Shown in pieces: positions 42,573 to 52,306 of a stretch of 58,618 bases of DNA. The DNA lies in contig JAKSYS010000384.1 in the NCBI GenBank assembly GCA_022925895.1, forward strand, positions 1 to 58,618. Direction: 5' to 3'. The notes beneath the pieces are model-generated. The model was given only the letters and a program-made list of their open reading frames with translations, had not been told where the DNA came from and did not search any database. The position numbers and the translations under genes were made by a program. The number at the start of each line of letters is the position of its first letter. Within the stretch, counting starts at the first letter, position 1. This DNA is from Fragilaria crotonensis. Its lineage: Eukaryota > Bacillariophyta > Fragilariophyceae > Fragilariales > Fragilariaceae.

Positions 42573-42822
42573 GGTGCCGGTTGATTCTTCTATTACACGG
42601 AAAAAGGTTCGTTGTGTGCGTGTCCTGATGGAGGAACCGGGACTTTTGGGCGAGACGCGGCTGGCGCCCTAGGGTTCGCAGAAGTAGTACAAAACTTTGG
42701 ATTATGAATTTTATATACACCCGTATATAATAATCCACATCCCTCAGAACTTGTGGGCTGCCCATTCAAACTTTTGCACTGGACCAGTGCACCACGTTGT
42801 GTTTTGATTATTGATCCTGACA

Positions 42823-43887
42823 ATGGGCGACAGACCCACCGGTCCTTTTGGGATCGATGCCTTAGACTTTTCTTTGATTTTATTTGTGTTGTTGGTGCTG
42901 TTTGTTCTGTATCTGTTGCTTCCTCGTGGGTTACGAGTTCAATACTTTAAGGCATATCCGAAGCGTTATGCCTGGAGTGCACGATCACGAGCTCGACGCA
43001 CAGGGAGAAGTATTTTACAGGTGAGTGTCTTGGAGTTGCTTAGCTCAACGCTTGTTGTCGATACATGATTCTCCTTGAAAGAGAGTGGTTGGGCTTGAGG
43101 AACGACCATGGCAGTCCAACAAGATGGAAGGAGGACCTGAATTCTCTATACTAAAATATTGTTGAGAATTTTCTATTCGTTTTGCACCTCAGCTTTGAAT
43201 TTCCTATTCAAAAATTTTGCTCACGATTTTCCCAATGACATTCGTTCCTAGCCTTCCGTCATTGGATCAGTGGCCGCGTCCTCAATAGCAACTGGGACAA
43301 CAGGCACACATCGAATGCAATCTGTTGGTACCTATTCAACTGGTACACCGAATAATCCATTTGCGCAACAGCAACAGCTATTGGATCTACAACAAAATGA
43401 TGAAATCGTCATATCTGCTGCCATGCAACAGTTGCGAGATCCGGGTGTGCTAATCATAGCCCATGGGTCGCGAGGAAAGCCCAAGGCAGTGCGTTTGCAA
43501 TTGACTGAATCCGCTATTACATGGCGGACCGAAACAAGGAAGAAGGGAAAGACTTCTGATATCAAACCGAAGATGGGCAAACTTCATCAAGTTCCACTAT
43601 CTCACATTATGTACGTCGACGTTGGGAAGCAAACTACCGCACTGAGGCGAGTAGAGAATGCCTCTGTATCAGAAGCCTTGTGCTTCTCTCTCTTGACCAA
43701 GGAGGGGTCGCTGGACCTTGAGGCGAATAGTCCCCGTGAGCGTGATGCCTTGGTCAGTTGCTTTTCACTTGTCCTCGACGAAGTTCATGCGCAAAATTGG
43801 AGGGATATCTACCGGGGGCCCAGCAGTGATATGCCCTCGTCATTTGATGATTTTGAGAATCAAGATCTTGGAGAATGGGCCAGGTAA
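42823..43887 (+). CDS. Membrane-anchored PH-like domain protein, two exons
   Basis: Exons 42823-43020 and 43252-43887 are joined across a 231-bp GT-AG intron (GTGAGT ... CCTAG), giving 277 residues. A TTG upstream in frame was rejected in favour of ATG at 42823. Residues 17-37 (LDFSLILFVLLVLFVLYLLL) form one TM helix, followed by a strongly basic stretch (KRYAWSARSRARRTGRS), so the C-terminus is cytosolic by the positive-inside rule. After a glutamine/serine-rich linker, residues 125-255 show a PH-like pattern: strands around VRLQLTESAITWRTET, VPLSHIMYVDVG and EALCFSLLTKEGSLDLEA, then the closing helix RERDALVSCFSLVLDEV. It could bind phosphoinositides at the ER or another membrane; ligand unknown. 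Confidence 0.72.
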
Positions 43888-44397
43888 TGTTTAGCCACGA
43901 ATTTGTTACCAACTTAAAATCGGAGTGTTCAGTCTTTGTTCCATTGCCCCCTACCGCCTGCTGTGTGTTGAGGTAGCGGTTGATGCTAGGTGTCGTTTCT
44001 AATCGACCGTGGCGGAGCGTTCTGAGGCGAGTTGCCACTTATGCATGCCACCAAGCTGCGATAGCAAATTCAGTAATTCCTCCAATAGAGGAATAACGTG
44101 TATGAAATTTGAAATACAAGTATGCTGTAGGCCGAGCGCTAAGCAATGTACCATGCAGATTTTGACCGTCTGTCATTAACGCGAATTCCCAGCCTTAACA
44201 AAATCGTGTCTGTAGTCTACTCTGTGCAGTGCGCAGTACATGCTGTTTCACATTACGACCAACCGCCGATGGCAGGCGCACACAAATAAGTTCATATGAG
44301 AGCAAAGGCAGACTTTCATTCTCTCATCCGACAACGATTACTCAAACCTGTCAACCTCTAAAATCGACAGCATACTCCAATAAACATTTACCCAACA
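43888..44397. other. Intergenic region, nothing recognised
   Basis: This is the 3' flank of the PH-like gene and the upstream region of RPB8. No gene, RNA or clear repeat is seen. Confidence 0.35.
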
Positions 44398-44844
44398 ATG
44401 GAATCGTCTGCCAAAGTAACGCTGTTTGAAGACATCTTCGAAGTGACTGAATTGAATCCAGATGGCAAAAAGTTTGAACGAGTCAACCGCCTTGCGGCCA
44501 CTGGGACAACGTTTGAATGTGATTTGCTGCTTGATATTAATTCGGAAATTTATAATGTTCGAGATGGCGAAAAGATCACCCTGGTGCTCGCGTCGACGCT
44601 TCATCTCGACGGGTCACCGGCAGATCATTTTTCCTTCATACCCAACTCCACCGAGCCTTCGCTCGCCGATAACTACGAATACGTCATGCATGGACGCATC
44701 TTTGATATGAAATATTTGAAGGACAATGCCGTGGTCATTGCGGCATCCTTTGGTGGTCTACTCATGCGCCTTACTGGAGATCAACGGCATTTGGCGAATA
44801 TTTTGCCAGATACGAGACTTTACCTTTTGCTGAAAAAGGATTAA
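44398..44844 (+). CDS. RPB8: RNA polymerase subunit RPB8 (RPABC3)
   Basis: RPB8 is shared by nuclear RNA polymerases I, II and III. The 148-residue protein matches the family length of about 145-150. LFEDIFEVTELNPDGKKFER is the conserved first block, followed by ECDLLLDINSEIYNV, then DNYEYVMHGRIFDMKY and VIAASFGGLLMRLTGD, and the family-typical end. It is intact and intronless with an ATG start, in contrast to the frameshifted neighbours. It is convergent with the phosphoesterase gene, 95 bp away. Confidence 0.96.
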   Translation: MESSAKVTLFEDIFEVTELNPDGKKFERVNRLAATGTTFECDLLLDINSEIYNVRDGEKITLVLASTLHLDGSPADHFSFIPNSTEPSLADNYEYVMHGRIFDMKYLKDNAVVIAASFGGLLMRLTGDQRHLANILPDTRLYLLLKKD

Positions 44845-44939
44845 AATGGGGGTTTCTCTCTTATAGAGATTTGTGTTTGTAAGGAGCGTTAAACCTGGCC
44901 GTTCTAGTTGGATTTCTCAGCCATTGTCCATCATCATCG

Positions 44940-46151
44940 TCACGAGTCTGGCTCGTTAGGCTCGTCAAATACGTTGTATTCGTCAGTCACGTCACCATTG
45001 TGCATCCGCACCCAGCTTCGCCACTCCACTCTTCTGCCAGTTGTGTTGCCCAAGGCTTTGATTTCAAAGACCCGTCCGCCCCTCTCCCATTGACCGTAGC
45101 CTCCATACCCTGAATGGCGACCATAGCAAAGGTGAAGCATGTGTTCCGTCGAGCAACAATAGCTGTTGCCGTGGTTGTGACCCACCGCCAAAAGTGAAGG
45201 TCGTCGCCTAACACGGAAACTTCACCCACACGATCAAATTCTAGCGGAGCAATGCCTTCCCCTTGAAACCCTGTACAGGTGAGGTTGTCGAATTGGAATT
45301 CCTGAGTGGGAATGTGCTGAAAACCAACAGCGTCAACACCGTCCAAACGTTCTGATCGATACCAAGTTTCAAGTTGGCTGTAGCCAACTTTTTGCGGTAA
45401 ACTTCCTCCACCGCTATCGAGGAACACGATTTGAAGGGCCACGTCGCCCTCATCATTTCTATCGCGATGGACGGGAATCATGTAGTTGGAAACTCCAAAG
45501 ATATTGGATGGTCCTTCCCTTGCCAACGAGTGCGTGACGTCGCTCGGATTGAAACAGTTGGTGACGAGAAGTCTTGGCAGGTATGGTCATGTCAGTTCCA
45601 TTCGGTAATCGCAATTCAAGATCAGCATCGTCGTGATTGCCAAAGATTATAGCATACGGTATCGCCAAGGATTCGAAGACTTCATCAATAAGGTCGTAGT
45701 ATACGGTTGCATTCGCATCTATATTGTTCGCAGTGATTTGATCGCCTCCCAGCACAATGAGGTCTGGACTCTCGAACTCTGTTAACGCGCGGATCAGAGC
45801 CAACGTCTTGCGATCAGCTTCTGGGCCCCAGTCTGAGGATGGAGCTTCACCGAGATGCAGATCAGTCAGTTGGAGAATCTTGAATAGGCCATGCTCGTTG
45901 AACGACAGTGTGGGCTTGTCCTTTATGTCGACTCGATGGGCGTATATGGTACTAAATATGAAGATTGCTAGTGTGCATACGCCGAGGATGTGACTGGACG
46001 GAGAAAGCATCGTTGCGGATAGTGAGACATCCCCATATAGAAAAAGGTACCGGAGTCGTAGGTTCGAATTGTTCATTACGGTCAAGGAGGTTCCAACTTC
46101 CAACCGTCGCAGATTCGACCGCAAGGCCGAGCACAGCACTGGATTCGCCAT
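44940..46151 (-). CDS. Calcineurin-like phosphoesterase, two frameshifts
   Basis: The metallophosphoesterase motifs appear in order across three frames: LQLTDLHLGE (D-x-H) and VLGGDQI (GD), then IIFGNHDD (GNHD) in the first frame; SLAREGPSNIFGVSNY and IVFLDSGG in the second; AVGHNHGN (GH-x-H) in the third. The layout matches Dcr2/PAP29-type eukaryotic phosphoesterases. A hydrophobic segment (ILGVCTLAIFIFSTIYA) lies at about 55-71 of the long form; starting at the internal ATG 46010 would make it a signal peptide. The frame changes fall near 45571 and in a T run near 45195. Protein-like sequence continues in the new frame, so sequence errors are likely. The gene start lies only 6 bp from the left end of the DNA transposon. 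Confidence 0.82.
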
Positions 46152-46156
46152 GAGAG

Positions 46157-46185
46157 TCGTTCTTATCGAGGCTGAATCTTCAGAT
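46157..46185 (+). repeat. Left terminal inverted repeat of the PIF/Harbinger-like element
   Basis: The 29 bases are an exact reverse complement of 49468-49496. Confidence 0.92.
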
Positions 46186-46399
46186 GCTTATAAAGACCTT
46201 CAGATAGTTTTTTGATGACGTGTCAACGACGTTCATCTCGTGTCCACTCTTTCATTCTTATCGTTTTCAGATCTTCAGATCTGAAGCCTTTCATCAGTCT
46301 TGTCTCCACGTGGATGTGACGAATAATCACTTCGCACACATGCTCGTCGTTCGAGAGCGAAACAGTTTTGTTTGCACTACAACAATTCCATACGTAACA

Positions 46400-47757
46400 A
46401 TGGCAGAGGACTCCAATCGAAAGCCGAAGGCAACAAGGAAGAAAGCAACAAAACCCCTTCCATCAGAACTTGCTTTGCTCACAGATGAGGACCGACCGAA
46501 GTTCACGTTGGCCCTCGAGATCGACCCAAATCCAAAGAGCAAGGGATTTGGAAAAGAATTTATGGCAGCACAGTCCGTGTGCATACAACCTGCGTCTGCT
46601 GACGACCCGCCGGTTGTCTATAATTTGAAATTATTGATTGTCGAGCATATCCGCAAGCTTTGTTCGAATGTTGGTATAACGAACTGTGGCTCACAGAACA
46701 ATTTCAATTGCCGAAAAGCGATTGCGGCATACTTTAGGTACGAAGATGCGCTGGATGCAAATGGCTTGAAACCAACGTCACACGCCTCAAGGCTCACAAG
46801 CACTATATGCAGGGCTATCAATGTAGTTTTCAGTGAGGAATTTATTGAAGATTTCAAGACTGTCAACGATCGGAAGGCTCGTAAGGATCATGAGAGTAAG
46901 AACACGTCAAACGTGCTGCAATGGCATACAATTCGTGTGTTGCTTGCGATACCATATCAGTTACAGCATCGACAACCCCACTTGCAACAGGAACAGCAGC
47001 TTTCATGACTCCTCTTTCTGCTGCTGCGACTGTCCATATGCGAGAAAGCCATATTACTACTACTATGGCTGACGAGCTCTATGATGAAGTTGATGAGTCA
47101 CCGACAACCAGCGACAGCTTTTCTACGTTAGTGTTTCCGCCCTATGATCTTTATCTCTGTGACCTTGTGGAGGATCCTGAAGTTAACCTTTTGTGCGTTG
47201 TTCAATTTGATACTGAGGCCTTTCGGAAGAAAATACTTGATCTCTTTAGGATTCGTCGCAAAATGAAGGAGAATATGACTGTTTCTGGAACTCATGACAG
47301 TGACCCATGGAACTTTGTTGAATGTGCGATGGCAGGAACCCGAGGATTCACAAAGGTTGCAGTATACTATTTTTATCAACGATGCGAGGCAAATAGCGAT
47401 ATAGATAGCTGCTTTCAACCCTTCCTTGATATGTCTATCCGAGGTGACACTGTAAGTCTGTTGGGTGACGACAACGAAGACATGAATGGTTCGTCATCAA
47501 AAAAGAGGGCGGCACCACAAGACGAGCATGAGCAGCAGGCGACTGACTCCATACTTCAGAATGTCTTAGCACAGGGAAACAGAATCTTGAAGCACCTTGC
47601 TGATGCAGCACAAGAATGCAAGGTGGTAGCGTCAAACCTTAAAAAGAAGACAAAATTTCTTGCTCGTCTTGAAGTGGCAAAGGCCCTTGGTGACCGAGAG
47701 GAGCTGAAAAAGTTAATGGATGAAGCAAGGGCAATGGACGACAGTGACAATGAGTAG
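46400..47757 (+). CDS. Accessory protein of the PIF/Harbinger-like element
   Basis: The protein starts with ATG at 46400 and is basic at the N-terminus (NRKPKATRKKATKPLP), as for a DNA-binding or nuclear protein. Its first part (to about 46920) is in one frame and the rest (to 47757) in another; restoring one A in a CAA-ATG context would join them into one protein of about 452 residues. The second part is acidic, with a serine/threonine-rich linker and a C-terminal coiled coil (LQNVLAQGNRILKHLADAAQ). PIF/Harbinger elements normally encode a Myb/SANT-like partner of the transposase; I do not see a clear Myb motif, so this protein would be a divergent or different partner. It is convergent with the transposase gene, 72 bp away. 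Confidence 0.72.
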
Positions 47758-47829
47758 TCGAATCCAGTATTGAGACTTTATTTTACTAGATACTCGATGT
47801 ACTAGTTCTAATCATGCAGTCATAACAAT

Positions 47830-49188
47830 TTAGCTACTAGACCGTGCCCTACAACGTTGCTGCTGTTGTTGTTGACTTGACACCCCAGGACAAGTCAGAT
47901 TTAATGCTTCAACCTCCCTTGCCATTCTGTTGCGGTTGATTGACCAGCATGCATTTTCGTATCCCTCTGCAATTTCATCGAATTGCTCCGATGCTGATTC
48001 GTCTCGCAACATGGCCTCATGACGGTTGAATGCCACATTTGTTGGAGTGAAGATCATTTCTTGGTCACGACGTCCTTGTGGCTGTGTTGTTTGTTGAGCA
48101 CGATTAACCAAGAGGCGTTCGTCGATGCAAAAATTATGAAGTTTGGCAATCGCAATTACCAGCCTCTTAGTGTTCTTGAGTTTGATTGTAAGAGGGCGAG
48201 CAAGAATTCCCCATTTCTTAACCATTAACCCAAAAGCCATCTCAATCCTGATTCGTATTTGACTTGCAAAGTAGTTGAAGTTGTCGTTCCTCTGCATCAA
48301 GGCATTTGCTCCACGGAAGATAGGCACAAGGTGTTCTGTCGGTGTATATGCGCAATCTCCGATAGCACAATACATACCTGGAAGCTGCTCCACCATACGA
48401 CCCAACAACACTTGAGTCAATGCTTCGCGGTCGCCCATTACACCTGGACCTGCAATTCCAATGAAGGAGAAGCGGCAGTTGGAATCGCATGATGCTTGGA
48501 CATTTACTCCGTATGTTTGGTAATGTCCCGAGAAGAATGACTTAACATTTTTTGCCTCTGCTTTCGAAGGGGTCTGGATTTGCAGATGGTATCCATCTAC
48601 AGCGGCAACGCAATTCCAAATGCAACCACCTTGACTTACCGACTGGAAACCCAGGGCTGCAACCCGAGCTTCAGCAGGAGTAGCAGGAAATTTGATCGAT
48701 AGCATTTCACTCGTACAGTGGTTGATTGCCTTTATCGTCTTCCAAAGAACTTGGTAGAATGATGCAGACGAAATCCCTGTGAAATACTTGATGTCTGAAT
48801 AAGAACCCCCTGCGAGGTAACGAAGGCACACATATAGACAGATTTCAGGCAGTATCGCACCACCCCGAAGTTTTGCCATTTCTCCGTCCACCTCTAGATC
48901 CTTCTCAATGGCAGAAAGTAGTTTGTTGAATGAATCATGTGACATTCGAATATGTCGGGCAAAATCAGAGCGGGCACTGTGGCGACTGCAAAACGTATCC
49001 CATACCAGTCGTTGCTCAAATAACGAAGGAGCAGGACGGCGCTTTCGATGGAATCGTCGTTTGTCGAGCACGCCTCTGATGGAACAGCAGCGCCGCTGGG
49101 ATGGTGGAAGTGAAGTGGTAGCAGGCGGAGAGTAATAAGTCTGCAGACAACTCGGCCAAATGCTGAGTGTCGGCATTTTCGTTGTCAT
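47830..49188 (-). CDS. DDE transposase of PIF/Harbinger type
   Basis: The 452-residue protein belongs to the DDE_Tnp_4 superfamily, which cuts and joins DNA at the element ends. An N-terminal helical region with a helix-turn-helix-like segment (GGSYSDIKYFTGISSASFYQ, about 133-152) precedes the catalytic core. The acidic triad is visible: D198 in AAVDGYHLQI, D278 in AIGDCAYTP and E316 in RIRIEMAFGLMVKKW. Spacing is 80 and 38 residues. FRGANALMQRNDNFNYFASQ lies between the second D and the E, as in the family. The C-terminal tail contains a glutamine run. The frame is intact from an ATG start, so it could be functional. Confidence 0.93.
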   Translation of the reverse strand: MTTKMPTLSIWPSCLQTYYSPPATTSLPPSQRRCCSIRGVLDKRRFHRKRRPAPSLFEQRLVWDTFCSRHSARSDFARHIRMSHDSFNKLLSAIEKDLEVDGEMAKLRGGAILPEICLYVCLRYLAGGSYSDIKYFTGISSASFYQVLWKTIKAINHCTSEMLSIKFPATPAEARVAALGFQSVSQGGCIWNCVAAVDGYHLQIQTPSKAEAKNVKSFFSGHYQTYGVNVQASCDSNCRFSFIGIAGPGVMGDREALTQVLLGRMVEQLPGMYCAIGDCAYTPTEHLVPIFRGANALMQRNDNFNYFASQIRIRIEMAFGLMVKKWGILARPLTIKLKNTKRLVIAIAKLHNFCIDERLLVNRAQQTTQPQGRRDQEMIFTPTNVAFNRHEAMLRDESASEQFDEIAEGYENACWSINRNRMAREVEALNLTCPGVSSQQQQQQRCRARSSS

Positions 49189-49467
49189 TCTCCTTCTCCA
49201 GCGTCATGGATCACAATGTTGTGAACTCCGCAGTATCCTATGTTCTTGACACATGGCATCACAAAGCAAGTACGTGCGATGCAACAAGAATGGCATCAAG
49301 TACGTACAAACAACATCAAGTACGTAGTCCGAGTACAACGCATCAAAAGATATAAATCTGAAATGGATCTTCAGATTTTCCTTAGCTCAATTTCTGAAGG
49401 TCATGAGCCACAAAATCTTCAGACCAAAACTGCGACATTTGCTAACATGGCATCTGAAGACCTGAAA

Positions 49468-49496
49468 ATCTGAAGATTCAGCCTCGATAAGAACGA
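49468..49496 (-). repeat. Right terminal inverted repeat of the PIF/Harbinger-like element
   Basis: This is the exact reverse complement of the left end. It is preceded by several CTTCAGA/TCTGAAG words (about 49367-49481). Confidence 0.92.
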
Positions 49497-50013
49497 GCCT
49501 GAGCGAGTTCTCGTTTGCCGCAGAATTGGATTCGGATGTGCACTGTATTGGTGGCAGTCTTCTGCCAAACAAACGAAGAACTATGCTTCCTCAACGCGCT
49601 CAAATCACGCTGCTACAGCCATAAAAGGAACGTGGATGCAACCTCCGCCACCCTCCGTGTAGGTCCTTGAAGACCCTCCTGATGAGAGCACCAGATAGAT
49701 AGCTCCAGCCATGAGACGAAGCATGATGTCCGTAAGAACTTTCATTTTTCCAAAGAGAATGCCTCCCAGGTATCAATACTAAGCTAGGACAGTTATACTA
49801 TGATTTCCTCCTCCTTTTGTGCTGGTGTCTTGCTAGTAAGCATCAGTGGTGCTACTGAGCCAGTGATCCAACATAGAGACACTGTCACCCACATTAAAGG
49901 TTATACACTCAAAAGTCTATCAAACATGTCACTATGTATCTGAATCGTTCTTGTACTCAATTGAATACTAGGTGGTGGTGCTGGCAGTGCTCTAATTGAT
50001 GACAACATTTTCA

Positions 50014-50456
50014 GAGGACGATGTTTTTGGCTTTCTTACTCATGTTGCAACAAAGTCTTTGCCAAATCTGAGGCATCACCGCAAACAGCAGCTTTACTTT
50101 TGAGTCTTTATGGATCTGGCTGCAGATGAATTAGCAGAATACGCAAACCAAACAATTGATCCATTCTTGATCAACAAAAGATTAGTAGGATCAATGTGCT
50201 GATGCCAATGTACTGTTACCCATGTGATCATTTTGCATCACAATCAGCAGTTGTAATACCAGCACTACCAACAAGCAGAGCAGCAACTCGATATTTGTGG
50301 AGCACGTATGCAAGCACCGCCTCCAAATTTCTGCAAGTGTTTTTGGAAAGCGAGATTTCTGAAGTTGAAGAACCGCTCCAAAACAGTCAGGAGGCTTTCA
50401 GCAGCAGCAACACCATTCGTTTAGCTGGCGAAGATGTTCTTGACTCAATCAAGTAA
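50014..50456 (+). pseudogene. Decayed protein remnant, unknown
   Basis: One frame encodes DDVFGFLTHVATKSLPNLRH, then KQQLYF, a TGA stop and VFMDLAADELAEYANQTID, after which stops and frame changes accumulate. A separate open frame runs from 50196 to 50456. The alternation of hydrophobic and basic residues reads like a regulatory domain of a transposon-associated protein, but no family can be named. It could be a relic of an older mobile element. Confidence 0.35.
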
Positions 50457-51540
50457 AATAAAGCTGCAGCACACTAGAGCTAGGTGAATAACAAGATGTT
50501 GGCTCATTGCATCTGAATTTGCAGCCAACATCATCATGTTTTATGAATCATCAAGCTCAACTGGTGTGCTAGCTAACTGACACAATGTCTAGTACTATTG
50601 CTCTCCTAGTACCACACAGTTAGTCCTACTCACAAATTGACGTTTACAGTATCTGTGGTACTGTTCTGTTGATTGGAGGATGTCAATGAGGTTGGTGAGG
50701 TAACCATAGCTGAACCAAAATCTAAAAGGAAATTGGTGAAGTGCTGGGTCAAAAACCTTAAGAAATGAAGATTCTTTTCTTCTTCTTGAGAATGAGGTTT
50801 CAGTGGGATTGTATTGTTGTTGTTGAATGGGATTGCTTAACCCAGCAGGCTTCCAGGGATTAATGGTTAAAGGATTCAAATTTGAACTTTCAAGTGAATA
50901 AACTTTGTGCGTTGTTGGCAAACCAGAAATGAACTAGTACTAGGTTCTATATCACAATGAAACAATTAAAATGAAACACAGTACAGAGAACCAAATTCAC
51001 CAGTCAACCACTCCTTTAATTGAATCAAGGGACTGCCACTTAATATTGGTACTTAGATTATCTAGTACAGTATTTGAGTATTACAAGTAGTACTGGCTGG
51101 ATTATGCAAATCACAACATGCTCTCAGGAACACCCCATGACTACTACATCACAGTACACCTCCTCCTTACACAATACTATTAAACACCAGCAGATGATTC
51201 CAACAACTACTAGTGGGTTCCAGTGCCAAGTCTAGGAATGAAAAGGGCGGTAGTTAACCTAATTGAGGTAAGAACATTAGGATGTGGTGAATATCGCACT
51301 AGAAGCAAACAAACCTGCTTTGATAGTTGCCTTGACGACTCTTGCTGAAGATAAACCTGGAGGTTCCGGAATATTTGCTTTTACCCCAAATTTTCTTTTA
51401 TTACAATTACTTTTTCCAAAACCGTTTCTTTTTTTCTGCGTTCCACGACTCCGACAAACCCGCACTTCCACCTAAATTGAAAACGTGAATCGGATTTTTA
51501 GGCCGACTATACGGATCGATATATATTCATAGAAACCCCA

Positions 51541-51657
51541 GAAGAAAAAACGAGAAAAGAGGAGAAACAAAAAATACTGGAAGAAATAAGGAGAAAATAG
51601 GAGAAAGAAAAAAGGCCAAGCAGAAAATAGGAGAAAATAGGAGTAAAAAGGAGAAGC
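51541..51657. repeat. Purine-rich tract with GGAGAAAATA units
   Basis: Nearly all bases on the plus strand are A or G, with three or more imperfect GGAGAAAATAG units. Pyrimidines are rare. Such tracts can form triplex DNA; no role is shown. Confidence 0.8.
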
Positions 51658-51969
51658 TCCACTGGCGCATTTGGAGAAGAGCTAGACACGGCCCGAAATG
51701 GGCTTTTAGACCCTCGTGTACCTCGCAACTGGTTTCATTCCGCTTTCTGGTATCACCCCAGTGGCCAATAATTGCCGAAGAAGCTTCTGCGCGTCACTGT
51801 CTCTCCAGTGATGAGGCTCTGGAGCAATGGGGTCGCCCTCATGTTGTTCCCTCCCATCCTGCTGCACTCCTTGGCTCCTCGCCATGATCGACGAAATTCT
51901 GCTTGTGTGTGATTGTGTTGCGTGTCGTATGTACGAAGCCGTGGATTTCTGTTTTATTATGCACCAGTA

Positions 51970-52146
51970 CGTTCAAATGTGTACGTAACGGCCGACTCTT
52001 ACCTTAGAGAAGACGAGATAAACGATAAAGTAGTAACACAAGAAGCGTACAAAAGTAGTAAACGATAAACTTGTGTCTACGTCTGCTCTTGTCTCTGATT
52101 ACTACTGTACTAGCGGTTTCCGTACTGTATCGTCCGTATTCAAACG
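51970..52146 (-). repeat. 3' LTR of the copia-like element
   Basis: The 177-bp repeat begins CGTTCAAATG and ends ATTCAAACG on the plus strand, giving imperfect inverted ends. If strict TG...CA ends are required, the minus-strand boundaries would shift inwards by a few bases (TGAATACGG ... TACACA). Confidence 0.93.
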
Positions 52147-52306
52147 GTCCCCGTAAATCATGAATTCGCCTCGTGACAGAATGATTTATCCCTCATTCCA
52201 CCTTGTCCGCAAAAACGACCTGGTATTAAAGCCCGCGGACTCCATCCGCTCCAGGGGGTAAACGACCTCGCCCACGCAACGGTCGATAACCCAGGGCATG
52301 CCATTC

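Larger units (their letters stand above)
46157..49496. mobile_element. PIF/Harbinger-like DNA transposon, full length
   Basis: The 3340-bp element is bounded by perfect 29-bp inverted repeats (46157-46185 and 49468-49496, starting TCGTTCTTATCGAGGC). It contains two convergent genes: an accessory protein (46400-47757, plus) and a DDE transposase (49188-47830, minus). Inside each end are repeated CTTCAGA words, including the palindrome CTTCAGATCTGAAG (46273-46286). I do not see a clean 3-bp target duplication (GAG on the left, GCC on the right). Intact ends and an intact transposase suggest a recently active, autonomous copy. Confidence 0.88.
49497..51969. other. AT-rich intergenic region with mobile-element debris
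   Basis: This 2.5-kb region differs from the GTAC-rich spacers: it is AT-rich and has decayed coding traces (50014-50160 and further to about 50460) and a purine-rich tract (51541-51657). No intact gene is seen. It separates the DNA transposon from the retrotransposon. Confidence 0.45.

Noticed and set aside
46148-49503. Target duplication TGAG flanking the DNA transposon
   Set aside because: TGAG occurs near both ends but is displaced by two to three bases from the inverted repeats, so it is not a clean duplication.
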